A program made the position numbers and the translations under genes. Shown in pieces: positions 47,257 to 59,574 of a stretch of DNA of 64,000 nt (positions are counted from its first letter, which is position 1; the number at the start of each line of letters is the position of its first letter). The stretch covers positions 186,001 through 250,000 of the forward strand of contig JANBVO010000021.1 in NCBI GenBank assembly GCA_030052745.1, given 5' to 3'. The notes under the pieces are model-generated. The model was given only the letters and a program-made list of their open reading frames with translations. It was not told the origin of the DNA and ran no database searches. Source of the stretch: Pleurostoma richardsiae. Its lineage: Eukaryota; Ascomycota; Sordariomycetes; Calosphaeriales; Pleurostomataceae.

Positions 47257-49090
47257 ATGGCTTCCCAGGCTCAGGACATCAACGCACCCAACCGGCTGAA
47301 CCGGGCTGTCTCGCACAGCCTCAGCGTCTCCCCGCAGGCCTCCTTCCACTCCCCGCCCTCCAGCTTCGCTCAGAGCTTTGGCGCTGGGATCCCCCGGAGA
47401 GCCGCGCCAAAGCCGCTGAAGCCCTTCGACACCCAGGACATCAAGATCCTGCTCCTCGAGAATGTCAACCAGAGCGGCAGAGACATCCTGACTGAGCAGG
47501 GCTACCAGGTTGAGTTCCTAAAGACCTCACTGCCGGAGGATCAGCTCATTGAGAAGATTCGGTGAGTGTGCAATTCTCTGTGTCCGTGTTCGGCCGCCCC
47601 TTCTTCACCTTAACCACCGGACCACACCGAGATAGTCTCAACCGCTCCATGCCACCGGTTCCTCGTTGCTACGGGCATATTTTACTTACACCCCAATTCC
47701 AGAGATGTCCATGTGATCGGCATCCGCTCCAAGACCAAGCTCACAGAGAAGGTCCTGCGCCAGGCCAAGAACCTTCTTGTCATCGGCTGCTTCTGCATCG
47801 GCACCAACCAGGTGGATCTGGATTATGCCGCCAAGCACGGCATCGCCGTCTTCAACTCACCCTTTGCCAACTCCCGCAGCGTTGCTGAGATGATGATTGC
47901 TTGGATTATTACCCTCGCCCGCCAGATTGGCGACCGCTCCAACGAGATGCACCGCGGCACTTGGAACAAGGTCAGCTCCAAATGCTGGGAAATCCGCGGC
48001 AAGACGCTAGGTATGGCTCATTCTGCTTGCTTTCCGCTTTCTTTCCGGAGCTTTGTCCCTGTCCCATAGTTGCTCACACTCGTCACCAGGCATCGTCGGT
48101 TACGGCCATATCGGCTCCCAGCTCTCAGTCCTTGCCGACGCTATGGGCATGCAGGTCATCTACTACGATATCCTGACGCTCATGGGCCTGGGCACTGCCC
48201 GGCAGGTCCCAACGCTGGACGCACTGCTGGAGGAGGCCGACTTCGTGACGCTGCACGTGCCCGAGACGCCAGAGACCAAGAACATGATCTCGACGGCACA
48301 GCTTGAGAAGATGAAGGAGGGCGCGTACCTCCTCAACGCCAGCCGCGGCACCGTCGTTGACATCCCCGCGCTGATCAACGCGATGCGCAGCGGCAAGATT
48401 GCTGGCGCCGCGCTCGACGTGTATCCGAACGAGCCGGCGGCGAACGGCGACTATTTCAACAAGGACCTCAACCAGTGGGGGGAAGACCTGCGCAGCTTAA
48501 AGAACATCATCCTCACGCCACATATCGGCGGCAGCACCGAGGAGGCTCAGCGTGCCATCGGCGTAGAAGGTAAGCTAATAAGCTCCCACCCGGCAACGTG
48601 GTTCTACTTGTCATGTCAGCTGACTCTTTGCTCTTTCTCTTCTAGTCGGGGAGGCACTTGTCCGCTACATCAACCAGGGCGTCACGCTGGGCAGCGTCAA
48701 CCTGCCAGAGGTGACCATGCGCTCCATCACGCTCGAGGAACCCAACCACGCTCGGGTCGTCTACGTCCACCAGAACGTGCCCGGTGTGCTGCGGAAAGTT
48801 AACGAGATTCTTGGCAACCACAACGTCGACAAGCAGATCAGCGACAGCAGAGGCGATGTGAGAATCTCGACCCCTTCTTACATGCTCACCTCCCATGGTC
48901 GTATACTGACGGGGTACTGCTGCAGATTGCCTATCTTATGGCAGACATCAGCGATGTCAAGCCAGGCGACATCCGGGAGATTTCGGACAGCCTGGATGCC
49001 TTGAGCTGTGAGTTCCCTGTGCTCGGCCTGTCTTTCGTCTGCTAACTCGATGTCTTTACAGCTCGCATCATGACCCGGATTCTGTTTTAG
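47257..49090 (+). CDS. SER3: D-3-phosphoglycerate dehydrogenase
   Basis: Six exons (47257-47561, 47703-48010, 48090-48569, 48646-48857, 48926-49007, 49062-49090) give 471 residues, the yeast Ser3/Ser33 length. A Ser/Pro-rich N-terminal extension of about 55 residues precedes the substrate domain. The NAD-binding loop is GIVGYGHIG (205-213). The catalytic Arg and His lie in FNSPFANSRSVAE, NASRGTVVD and TPHIGGSTEEAQ. An ACT domain from about 397 to the end (ARVVYVHQNVPGVLRKVNEIL) suggests feedback by serine. It oxidises 3-phosphoglycerate to 3-phosphohydroxypyruvate, the first step of serine synthesis, in the cytosol. The last exon is only 29 nt and codes for the end SRIMTRILF. Confidence 0.95.
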
Positions 49091-51054
49091 AGACGGGTTG
49101 TATATCTCCTATTTTTTTTTCCTCTCGTCTCTTCCTCTAGGGCTCAGGAGCTGTCTAGCAACGCGTGCCGCGTGCATGGAGTGATAGACACGGAAAAGTT
49201 CAACAACAATGGGCCGGCTTGCATATGAGTATCACCACGGAGCATTCGGGGACATCTGCCTTGGCGATATGTTCAACATGGCCCAGAGAAGATGAAAAAC
49301 ATGAGGTTCGAGGGTTTCTGCATGCGCATGGTTGAACAGCAAAAAGAAAGGGGGGAAACCAAAGGTAGAAAAGTAATGAGGCTGAAAATATCTCAGTGAT
49401 GTCGCTAGCAAATATCCTTTTCACAATGGTGGGAGTCTCCCCGGCAGATCATTCAGGGGTCGTTCACGCATTACCGCGTTTGAAACGTTGAGACTGCAGA
49501 AGCACAGGCCTTTCCGGGTAGAAGTTTCCAGGCCATCGTGTGATTACCGGAGATTATCGTGCTTCCGTCCTTGGCTGCTGCCCTGTGCCTGTTGCAGGAT
49601 TTCTCACAGAAGGCACATGTGCCGGAGACAGGACCGGAAACGTGTAATTCGAGTTTTGGAGCACGTCAGGGCTGGGGAGGCGGAGAGGACGGGCAGATGA
49701 CGCAGCAATCTCTTTGTATTCTTCAGCAACGTCTGCAGATCTTCTCGCTGCATCACGTCACATCTGCTAAGGATCTTAACGCAGCGCCCATACGAGCACG
49801 GCCTGACGCTGGTAGCAGGGCGAAGATCAGGTCCATCCGAGCTTGGACAGTATTTCAACGGAGATGGGCGAAAGGAAGCAATATGGAAGCTTCTTGGATT
49901 AGGGGCTTGCAGGGGGCAGAGGCGACGCGAGGTATCATCGTACCGTACACTCATAGTTAGGTACTCGGGCCTAGCGCGAACACCGGTGAGCGGGCGCCAG
50001 CGCGTCGGCTCCACGCAACTTTATAAGGGGACAAGCCCCATTCGATGGAAGGTACTCCGTCCACGTACCTCGTCGCGGTGGATGGATGGATGGATGGGTG
50101 GGAAGAGCAGCGGCTGGCGGTTCGATGTCAGCTCGAAGGCGTTGCTCACCCACGAGAATAGAAACAGAGCACTGATGTATCTGCACGTACGTGTACGGAG
50201 TTGCTGACCTGGAGGTACTCCGTGCAGCAGTCATCACATGCTGCGATGGCGAACTCGAGATATCTCGCCCAGTTGAGTCAAGGACATTCCACCGTAGGTT
50301 GACGTTTCCCGTACACGAACGCAGCCCGGCAGTAGGTAAGGTACCTAGACAGGTAGCGTAGCCAGCAAGCTGAAGTACCCCAAGGGTATTTGCCGGGGCC
50401 CACGCCACGGACAGCACGTGGGCTCAACACGATCGAGCGACAAGAATGTGACTTTTGGGGACCCCGTGCTTCGAGCCCGCAGCAGCACCTCACCGTCCTC
50501 AGGTCCCGTCGCCCCCCCTTGTTCGGGCTGATACACGCCGGTACACACTACACACGCTGCAAGCGTGGGCTCTTTCCCGCCCCCTTTCCCAACTTTGACT
50601 GCTAGACCCCTTATGGAAAGCCTCCCAGCAACAAATTTCGAGACCGACGCCAACTGACGCCAACCAACCACCACCTCGCCCGTTTCGCGCGTCTCTCTCC
50701 TGCGTCCGCCTCTGACCGACCGCAGCCAGCAGCAGCAGCAGCAGTAGCAGCAACGACGAGCAGCAAAGCACTGCCCTCCCGTCCACCAGGAAATCCATCC
50801 TCGGGATCCCCTCGACTCCCAGTATCACTGCCGGCATCGTCTTTTTCTTGGCCTGTCAAGTCTGTATTGTTCTCCCTAATCTTCGTGAATGTCTCCTCTA
50901 CAGTGCCCTCGCCGAACCTGCAGCCGGTAGTTTCTGGTCCCTTGACCTCCCTCCCTCCGATCCCCGACCTCTCAGCCTCTAGCGGCATCTAGAAGACCAG
51001 CGCAACGTTTCCTTCCCATCCACATAGCCGGCACATCTCCATACACCCCGAATA
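49091..51054. other. Intergenic DNA and probable leader of the myosin gene
   Basis: No gene is supported. It contains GGAT tetranucleotide repeats (about 50080-50100), several TACTCCGT/TACGGAGT motifs (50050, 50203, 50214) and a GGTAAGGTACCTAG block near 50335. From about 50560 the plus strand is CT- and CAG-rich and looks like a long leader. Small upstream frames start at 50612 (14 codons) and 50889 (13 codons). A CAGCAG run lies at about 50725-50755. Confidence 0.5.
50889..50930 (+). promoter_or_regulatory. Possible uORF in the myosin leader
   Basis: A 13-codon frame from ATG 50889 to TAG 50928-50930 lies 125 bp before the myosin start. If the leader is transcribed and not spliced here, it would be met first by scanning ribosomes. 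The segment after it is pyrimidine-rich with CTAG ends, so an intron in the leader is also possible. Confidence 0.3.
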
Positions 51055-54000
51055 ATGTCATCGAACTATGACATCGGCACGAGAGCATGGCAGCCCGATG
51101 CCGCCGAGGGCTGGGTTGCCTCAGAAGTCGTGCAGAAGACGGCCGACGGTGATAAGGTGACCATCGTCTTCAAGCTGGACAATGGCGAGGTAAGCATCAC
51201 CCCCAGACTTCCGAGGCAACCTCACAAGCTTGGTCTGACCTTACGGCAACCCTGTGATAGACAAAGGAGATCAAGGTCTCTGCGGAGGCCCTTCACAGCG
51301 GCAACGATTCGTCATTACCACCGCTCATGAACCCTACGATGCTCGAAGCCAGCGATGACTTGACCAACCTCTCCCATCTCAACGAGCCTGCCGGTATGCA
51401 CCCTTCACATAACCTTCGCTGTTCTTTCGGCCCGCTAATCTCTGCCGGCTCCTACAGTCCTTCAGGCCATCCGCCTAAGATACCTCCAGAAAGAGATCTA
51501 CACATACTCCGGTATCGTGTTGATAGCAACGAACCCCTTCGCCCGCGTCGACTCGCTGTATGTGCCGGGCATGGTACAGGTATATGCCGGCAAGCAGAGG
51601 GCAACACAGGCTCCGCATCTCTTCGCCATTGCAGAGGAAGCCTTCATGTACGGGGTCCTCGGTCCTCGAACCCACATTCCGAAGCTGACACTTTGATATA
51701 GGGACATGCTGCGAGATGGAAAGAACCAGACGATTGTAGTCTCAGGCGAGTCTGGTGCTGGAAAGACCGTGAGCGCTAAGTACATTATGCGGTATTTTGC
51801 GACGAGAGAGTCGCCCGACAACCCAGGGGGCAAGTCCAAGAAGGGTGCGGAAGCCATGAGCGAGACGGAGGAGCAGATCCTGGCCACGAATCCCATCATG
51901 GAAGCCTTCGGCAACGCGAAGACCACCCGAAACGACAACTCCTCCCGATTCGGTAAATACATCGAGATCATGTTCGACAAGAAGACCAACATCATCGGTG
52001 CCAAAATCAGGACATATCTGCTCGAACGGTCAAGATTGGTTTTTCAGCCTCTGAAGGAGCGCAACTACCACATCTTCTACCAGATGATCGCAGGCGTCAC
52101 AGAACAGCAACGCCAAGAACTGGCGCTACTCCCGGTCGAGCAGTTCGAGTATCTCAACCAGGGCAACACACCTACGATCGATGGCGTGGACGACAAGGCT
52201 GAGTTCAAGGCAACAATGGCCTCGTTGAAGACCATTGGTGTCAATGAGTCTCAGCAGGCTGAAATCCTGAAGCTGCTCGCTGGTCTCTTGCATATAGGCA
52301 ACGTCAAGATCGGAGCCTCCCGCACTGACAGCGTCCTAAACCCGAGCGAGCCATCCCTCGAGAAGGCCTGTGCCATCCTGGGTATTAATGCTACCGAGTT
52401 CGCCAAGTGGATCGTCAAGAAACAACTGATCACCCGCGGAGAGAAGATCATCTCGAACTTATCCCAGGCACAGGCTATTGTCGTCCGTGATTCCGTCGCG
52501 AAATATATCTACTCGAGTTTGTTCGACTGGCTAGTGGAGGTCATCAACCACAGTCTGGCCACCGAAGAGGTACTAAACCGGGTGAACTCGTTCATCGGCG
52601 TGCTCGACATCTACGGTTTCGAACATTTCGCCAAGAATTCTTTTGAGCAGTTCTGCATTAACTATGCCAACGAGAAGTTGCAGCAGGAGTTCAACCAGCA
52701 TGTATTCAAGCTGGAACAAGAGGAATACCTGAGGGAGCAGATCGACTGGACGTTCATCGACTTCTCCGACAATCAGCCTTGTATTGACCTGATCGAGGGT
52801 AAGATGGGTATCCTGTCTCTCCTCGATGAAGAGTCACGACTGCCCATGGGTTCGGACGAGCAGTTTGTGACCAAGCTGCATCACAACTACGCCGGCGACA
52901 AGCATCAGTTCTACAAGAAGCCCCGATTCGGAAAGTCAGCCTTCACTGTGTGCCATTATGCCATCGATGTCACCTACGAGTCCGAGGGTTTCATAGAAAA
53001 GAACCGGGACACCGTGCCTGATGAGCATATGGCCGTCCTGCGGGCTACAAAGAACGGCTTCCTCGCATCGGTCCTTGACGCCGCTTTGGCTGTCCGAGAG
53101 AAGGATGTCGCTTCTGCATCATCTAACGCCGTCAAGCCGACAGCAGGAAGGAGGATCGGTGTGGCTGTTAACAGGAAGCCCACACTGGGTGGCATCTTCC
53201 GCTCCTCGCTGATCGAGCTGATGAATACGATCAATAACACTGACGTGCACTATATTCGGTGTATCAAGCCCAACGAGGGGAAGGAGGCTTGGAAGTTTGA
53301 GGGACCTATGGTCTTGAGTCAGCTGCGAGCCTGCGGTGTCCTCGAAACCGTCCGCATCAGCTGTGCCGGATACCCAACGAGATGGACCTACGAGGAATTC
53401 GCCCTTCGCTACTACATGCTCGTCCCGTCTTCTCAATGGACGTCAGAAATCAGGCAAATGGCAAACGCGATCCTGACCAAGGCATTGGGCGAGAACACTG
53501 GAAAGGGTACCGACAAGTATCAGCTGGGTCTGACCAAGATCTTCTTCCGCGCCGGCATGCTCGCTTTCTTAGAGAATCTTCGGACAAACAGGTTGAACGA
53601 CTGTGCCATCATGATACAGAAGAACCTGAAGGCGAAGTACTATCGGAACAGGTATCTCGCCGCTCGAAGGGCGATCATTACCTTCCAGGCCGCGACCAGG
53701 GGATACATGGCTAGGAAACATGCCCAGGAACTCCGGACTGTCAAGGCTGCCACCACTATCCAGCGTGTGTGGCGGGGCCAGAAGGAAAGAAAGAGCTTCT
53801 TGCGTATCCGTGGCGACGTTGTCCTTGCCCAGGCTGCTATCAAGGGCTACCTGCGCAGAAAGGAGATCATGGAGACTCGCGTCGGGAATGCCGCCCTGCT
53901 TATCCAGAGAGTCTGGAGGTCAAGAAAGGCGCTCCGCACGTGGAGGCAATACCGCAAGAAGGTTACTCTTATTCAGAGCCTGTGGCGTGGTAAGACGGCC

Positions 54001-56164
54001 CGGCGTGGATACAAGAAGATCCGTGAGGAGGCTCGCGATCTCAAGCAGATCTCCTATAAGCTGGAGAACAAGGTTGTCGAGCTTACCCAGTCTCTCGGCA
54101 CTATGAAGGCGCAGAACAAGGAGCTGAAGAACCAGGTTGAGAACTACGAGGGCCAGATCAAGTCATGGAAGACAAGACACAACGCCCTTGAAGCCAGGAC
54201 CAAGGAGCTCCAGACCGAGGCTAACCAGGCCGGCATCGCCGCAGCTCGTCTGCAGGCCATGGAGGACGAGATGAAGCAGCTGCAGCAGCGGTTTGAGGAG
54301 TCATCCTCCAACGTCAAGAGGATGCAGGAGGAGGAGCGCGAGCTGCGGGATTCTCTGCGCGCCACGAGCACGGAACTCGAAGCCGCCAGGCAGGAGGCCG
54401 AGCGTCACGAGACCGAGAAGAACAATCTGCGCCAGCAGCTCGTAGAGCTGCAGGATGCCCTGGAAATCGCGAAGAGAAACATGCCCGTCAATGGAGAGCT
54501 TACCAATGGCAATGGACCCGCCCCGCCACTGGTCAACGGCCTTATCAACCTTGTCTCCTCCAAGAAGCCGTCGAAGCGTCGCAGCGCTGGTGCGGAACCG
54601 CGCGAGGTGGATCGCTTCAGTGCCGCGTACAACCCGCGGCCGGTCTCTATGGCCGTCACTGGTCGCCAGAACCTGTCTGGTGCCACCTTCATTCCCGGCG
54701 TGGACAGCATCGAGCTAGAGCTCGAGTCCCTCCTTGCTGATGAGGATGGCCTCAATGAAGAGGTGACGATGGGTCTTATCCGTAACCTGAAGATTCCGTC
54801 GCCCAACACCACCCCGCCACCGTCCGATAAGGAGGTCCTGTTCCCGTCCTACCTCATCAACCTGGTCACCTCGGAGATGTGGAACAACGGCTTCGTCAAG
54901 GAGTCTGAGCGCTTCCTCGCCAATGTCATGCAGTCAATCCAGCAGGAAGTCATGCAGCACGAGGGCGACGAGGCTATCAACCCCGGCGCCTTCTGGCTCT
55001 CGAACGTCCATGAGATGCTCTCCTTTGTCTTCCTCGCCGAAGACTGGTATGAAGCCCAGAAGACTGATAACTACGAGTATGATCGTCTCCTGGAGATCGT
55101 GAAGCACGATCTCGAGAGCTTGGAATTCAATATTTACCACACGTGGATGAAGGTCTTGAAGAAGAAGCTTCACAAGATGATCATCCCAGCCATCATCGAG
55201 TCACAGTCTCTTCCGGGCTTCGTCACGAATGAGAATAACAGATTCCTCGGGAAGCTCTTGCAGACGAACTCGACGCCGGCCTACAGCATGGATAACCTGC
55301 TCAGCCTGCTGAACAGCGTCTTCCGGGCCATGAAGGCCTACTACATCGAGGACTCCATCATCACACAGGCGATCACGGAGCTCCTCCGCCTCGTCGGCGT
55401 CACCGCCTTCAACGATCTGCTGATGCGGCGCAACTTCTTGTCGTGGAAGCGGGGCCTCCAGATCAACTACAACATCACCCGTATCGAGGAGTGGTGCAAG
55501 AGCCACGACATGCCTGAGGGCACTCTGCAGCTTGAGCACCTTATGGTAAGTGGCCGAGATAACCAATGGGTGCTTCAAATGCTAACTATTTCTTCAGCAA
55601 GCGACCAAGTTGCTGCAGCTTAAGAAGGCGACCCTCAATGACATTGAGATCATCCAGGATATCTGCTGGATGTAAGTTGACCCGGGAATAGTTCACCAGC
55701 ATGCTTAAAGAGATAGTTGCTAACTCATTCTGAAAGGCTCTCTCCCAACCAGATCCAGAAGCTCCTGAACCAGTACCTTGTTGCCGACTACGAGCAGCCG
55801 ATCAACGGGGAGATCATGAAGGCCGTTGCATCAAGGGTAACTGAGAAGAGTGACGTTCTGTTGCTCCAAGCTGTCGACATGGACGATAGTGGTCCGTACG
55901 AGATCGCAGAGCCCAGAGTGATCACCGCTCTGGAGACTTACACTCCCTCTTGTACGTCTCTTCCCCTCTGCATGCGACTGATACAAATATCTGACTTTCA
56001 CTTCAGGGTTGCAAACTCCGCGGCTTAAGCGTCTCGCCGAGATTGTGTCGGCGCAGGCTATCGCACAACAAGAGAAGTTCGAGTACTCGGACTCCGGTTT
56101 CGACGGCAATGGCGAACTCGCCGAGGTTGACGAGGCACCGGAAGCCATCGAGGCCAACGCCTAG
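51055..56164 (+). CDS. Class V myosin heavy chain
   Basis: Seven exons (51055-51189, 51261-51393, 51458-51647, 51702-55545, 55598-55671, 55737-55951, 56007-56164) give 1582 residues. The N-terminal SH3-like part is followed by the motor, with P-loop GESGAGKT at 168-175, switch-1 NDNSSRFGK, switch-2 DIYGFE and the actin-binding and converter regions to about 780. Six IQ motifs follow (AIMIQKNLKAKYY, FQAATRGYMARK, TIQRVWRGQKER, AQAAIKGYLRRK, LIQRVWRSRKA, LIQSLWRGKTARR). Then come a coiled coil of about 150 residues, a disordered linker and a DIL globular tail. It walks on actin cables carrying secretory vesicles to the hyphal tip (yeast Myo2, Aspergillus MyoE). Exon 4 holds most of the protein. 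ATG 51055 gives the complete family N-terminus. Confidence 0.97.
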
Positions 56165-57231
56165 TGGGTTAAGCCGGGCCTGAAGTCGGGAATGGCCAAG
56201 CTCAGTCCCGCTTCTTTCCTACTGTCCGCGTTCAGAAATCCAAGGCGCACGGGTACTCGAGGCGGGGCGCCGTACCAACGCCTGCGGAGCACCAGCAGCT
56301 GAGAGCTGGTCAAAACAGCCCACAACCCTCCCCTCCGAAACATACATATCTTCTATCCAGTTCCGGCGGCAGCGGCGTGTTGGTGGCACCAAGACATGTT
56401 TTCCAATTGCTTCGCGTTGCTGGGGTCCTTCTGGTTAGTGGAACAGGGAAACTACAAAGTTTGGCTTTTGAATTTTATTTAGACAGTCGCACAACGTTCG
56501 GAACTATCACATACAACAACACCTACGCGGTATGGAAATCATAGGAATGGGCGTTTTTAATGTTTTCCCCCTCCCGAGACGGAGCCATCTTTCGATGCAG
56601 CTGTTTTGGGCCACTTTTGGGGACGGAAATGTTGTGGAGGAGAGTACAGGAGAGCAGAGCAGACGAGAGAAGTCATGAGTAGACGAGCGGGAGAGGGAGG
56701 ATGATGGATGAATGGATGGGCTTGTGTAGCACTTAGCTGTACTATTGTCAAGGAAAATAACTTACCCTGTCTTCCTCCTTGGCTGCGTAAGACATACATG
56801 AGTGATACCCAAGCTTCTGTTCGAAACATCAAGATAGCACTGAATGATGAACTTCCAATAGCGACATGTCAGGATGTTTGGCAGTGGTGCACGTGATGTC
56901 CACGCCTGGAAAGCAGCACCTGAAAAGAAATTTTCCTGACTCCCTCGATATCTGCATGCGACCGCTTGATATTGCCCAAACCGCGAATAAACTCCCAGCA
57001 ACAATTTTGCCGACTTTGAGCATTAGAGATAATCAGGGTTACGCCTCTTCAACAGGATCAAAGCTAGAAAGGAAGAAAAATTCCGTGTCGCCAATTGTGT
57101 CTAAGACTTCCTCTCATCACACCTTTCTACAGAGTGTAGTGATCTAAGTGGGACACCTTAAACCAGGAGAGAAAATAGGGGGGAAGGCAAATAAGTCAGC
57201 AAGACAGCACAGAACAGAAGCCAAAACAAAA
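56165..57231. other. Intergenic DNA
   Basis: The 3' flank of the myosin gene and the promoter of the Fap7 gene. No gene is supported. Frames are short, and the segment near 56960-57120 is more AT-rich than its surroundings. Confidence 0.55.
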
Positions 57232-58105
57232 ATGGCGAGGACGTCGCCAAACATCATCATCACGGGGACACCGGGGACGGGCAAGACGACGCACAGCGAG
57301 CTGCTGGCAGAGCGGACGGGGCTGCGGCACCTGTCGGTCAACCAGGTGGTTAAGGAGCGCGAGTGCCACGAGGGGTGGGACGACGAGTTCCAGAGCTGGA
57401 TCGTGGATGAGGACAAGGTATTAATCTTCTCCTTGTCTTCTCATTGATGAGAGGAAGCCCCTTCTTTGGTCCTATTGAGGAGTGCTCTTGATGCAGAAAG
57501 ACACAGAGAGAGGAAGAGTATATGGTGTATCACGAACTGTCGAGGCTAACGAGTGAATAAAGTTGCTGGACGCGATAGAAGACGAGGTCAAGGCCGGCGG
57601 GTGCATCATCGACTGGCACGCCTGTGACCTGTTCCCCAAGAGCTGGATCGACCTCGTGGTCGTGCTGAGGGTCGACTCGGACAAGCTGTACGACCGGCTT
57701 ACGGCAAGGTAAGACTCGGCCCCCTTTCCCTATCTTCAAGTCACAGCAGACCAACGGCATAATATGCTGGATCGTCTGATGCTGTTGCTATTCCCTCGCT
57801 TCCTTCCTCCATGGCCGTCAAGTCACCGGCTGCAATGCACCACGCCGCATGGGGAAGGAAGCCTTGAGACAGGATTTCAACAGGACTAACTTTGGGGAAC
57901 CAGAAACTACCCAGAGAAGAAACTGCAGGAGAACATCGACTCGGAGATCATGGAGGTGCTGCTGGAGGAGGCGCGGGAAGCGTACGACCCTGAGATTGTG
58001 GTGGAGCTGACGAGCAACACGAGCGAGGAGATGGAGACCAACGTGGATCGCATTGAGGCGTGGCTGAAGCAGTGGAAGGAGGACAACAAAGCGGAGGAGA
58101 CGTGA
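57232..58105 (+). CDS. FAP7: Adenylate kinase isoenzyme 6 / Fap7 ribosome-assembly ATPase
   Basis: Three exons (57232-57417, 57563-57708, 57904-58105) give 177 residues, the family size. The Walker A loop is GTPGTGKTT at 12-20. The conserved HLSVNQVVKE and an NMP-binding region follow. The strand GGCIIDWHACDLFP leads to LVVVLRVDS, the Walker B-like part. The lid is very short, as expected for this class rather than classical adenylate kinases. The C-terminal helical end EAWLKQWKEDN is acidic and basic in alternation. Fap7 binds Rps14 and drives late 40S subunit maturation (20S pre-rRNA cleavage); it acts in cytosol and nucleus. ATG 57232 sits in an AAAATGG context. Confidence 0.94.
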
Positions 58106-58446
58106 CGGCTGTGAATCTTGATATTTTCCCCGTCATTTAGAGCATCGAGGAACTGAGGCTCTTCGCCGTGTAGTTGAGTCGCAATGGGTGATACACCTTA
58201 ATCGCATAACTACGGCGAACAACGATGCCAGCGAGAGGGACTTACGGTGCGCATGCAGGAAACGGGGGTTTTCGGCGACCACAACCGTACTGCCTAGCTA
58301 CCTATTGTAACACGAGCTAGACTCATCCTCATTCCGCTCGCGCCAATTCATAAAAGACGCCGTGTTACTCTCACTGTTGCCTGTCCCCTCGAGTTATTCA
58401 GTCTCTCTTCACTCACGAGTTTCCCCCGAGGAAGAGTTGAAAAATC
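58106..58446. other. Short intergenic promoter region
   Basis: About 340 bp between the Fap7 and ITPase genes, both on the plus strand. The last 80 bp is CT-rich. No gene is seen. Confidence 0.6.
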
Positions 58447-59376
58447 ATGGCCGCCGAGCCGACGACCCACGCCCCGCACGTGGTGAACTTCATCACGGGC
58501 AACAAGAACAAGCTCGTGGAGGTCAAGGCGATCCTCGAGCCCGCCATCGAGGTGCGCTCGCAGGCGCTGGACCTGCTCGAGATCCAGGGCACCCTCGAGG
58601 AGGTCACGCTCGACAAGTGCAGGCGCGCCGCCGACCTGGTGGGCGGGCCCGTCCTGGTCGAGGACACGAGCCTGTGCTTCAACGCCCTCGACGGCCTGCC
58701 GGGTCCGTACATGTATGGCAACCCCCCTTTCCTTGCCCACGCCCAGCGTTCATTCTTCTCCGGCTTTCATAGTTGGCAGAACCTCTCTTATGTACTTAGT
58801 GTGTGGACGTTTTGCTGACTGCAAACGCAGCAAGTGGTTCATGAAGAGCATCGGCCACGAGGGCCTCAACAACCTCCTGGCCGCCTACCCGGACAAGTCG
58901 GCCAAGGCCGTCTGCACCTTCGGCTTCTCCGAGGGGCCGGGCCACGAGCCCATCCTATTCCAGGGCATCACCAACGTGAGTCCCGCGCGGCGCGGCCCTG
59001 CCCATCAGTCTAAGGGATACTCTCCTTCTGTTGCTAATCTAACGCTGTGCCTACCGTTCAGGGGAAGATCGTGCCGGCCAGAGGACCGGCCAATTTTGGT
59101 ACGTGATGACAAATTATACGAGGAGAGTCATGGCTAACGTGTGGGAAAAGGCTGGGACCCAGTCTTTGAGTACGAAGGGCAAACGTGAGTTATCCGTCCC
59201 TGTCTCTGCGCGGCAGCAGCTATTCTCTGCATTTTCCTATCAATACGCCTAGAACTATGCTGACACGCCGCAAACGCCAAAGCTACGCGGAGATGGACAA
59301 GGCGGAGAAGAACAAGATCTCCCACCGCTTCCGGGCCCTGCAGAAACTGCAGGCCTGGTTTCTGAACCGCGTGTGA
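58447..59376 (+). CDS. HAM1: Inosine triphosphate pyrophosphatase (Ham1 family)
   Basis: Five exons (58447-58712, 58831-58975, 59062-59098, 59151-59184, 59283-59376) give 191 residues. Family signatures are [11 protein letters not shown] near the start (15-25), [22 protein letters not shown] across the first junction, [22 protein letters not shown] built from two tiny exons (37 and 34 nt), and the final [10 protein letters not shown]. It hydrolyses ITP, dITP and XTP to monophosphates and pyrophosphate, keeping deaminated purines out of RNA and DNA. It is cytosolic. Its 3' end faces that of the C78 peptidase, with only about 200 bp between stops. ATG 58447 follows a CT-rich leader. Confidence 0.95.
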
Positions 59377-59574
59377 ACGCTGACAAGAAACAAACTGCCC
59401 AAAAGCTTATAGACTAACAACAGACTGGCTGGGTATTCGCTCCCGCACCGTGGCCAACTTTTATAGATCCGGGACGACAGCATCCCTAAATACAGCGTCG
59501 ACTTCGACATCCTACTTAGACGGCGAACTCCTCCACGGCCCACTAGTTCGGGAGGAGTGTTTCCGGCCCCGGCC

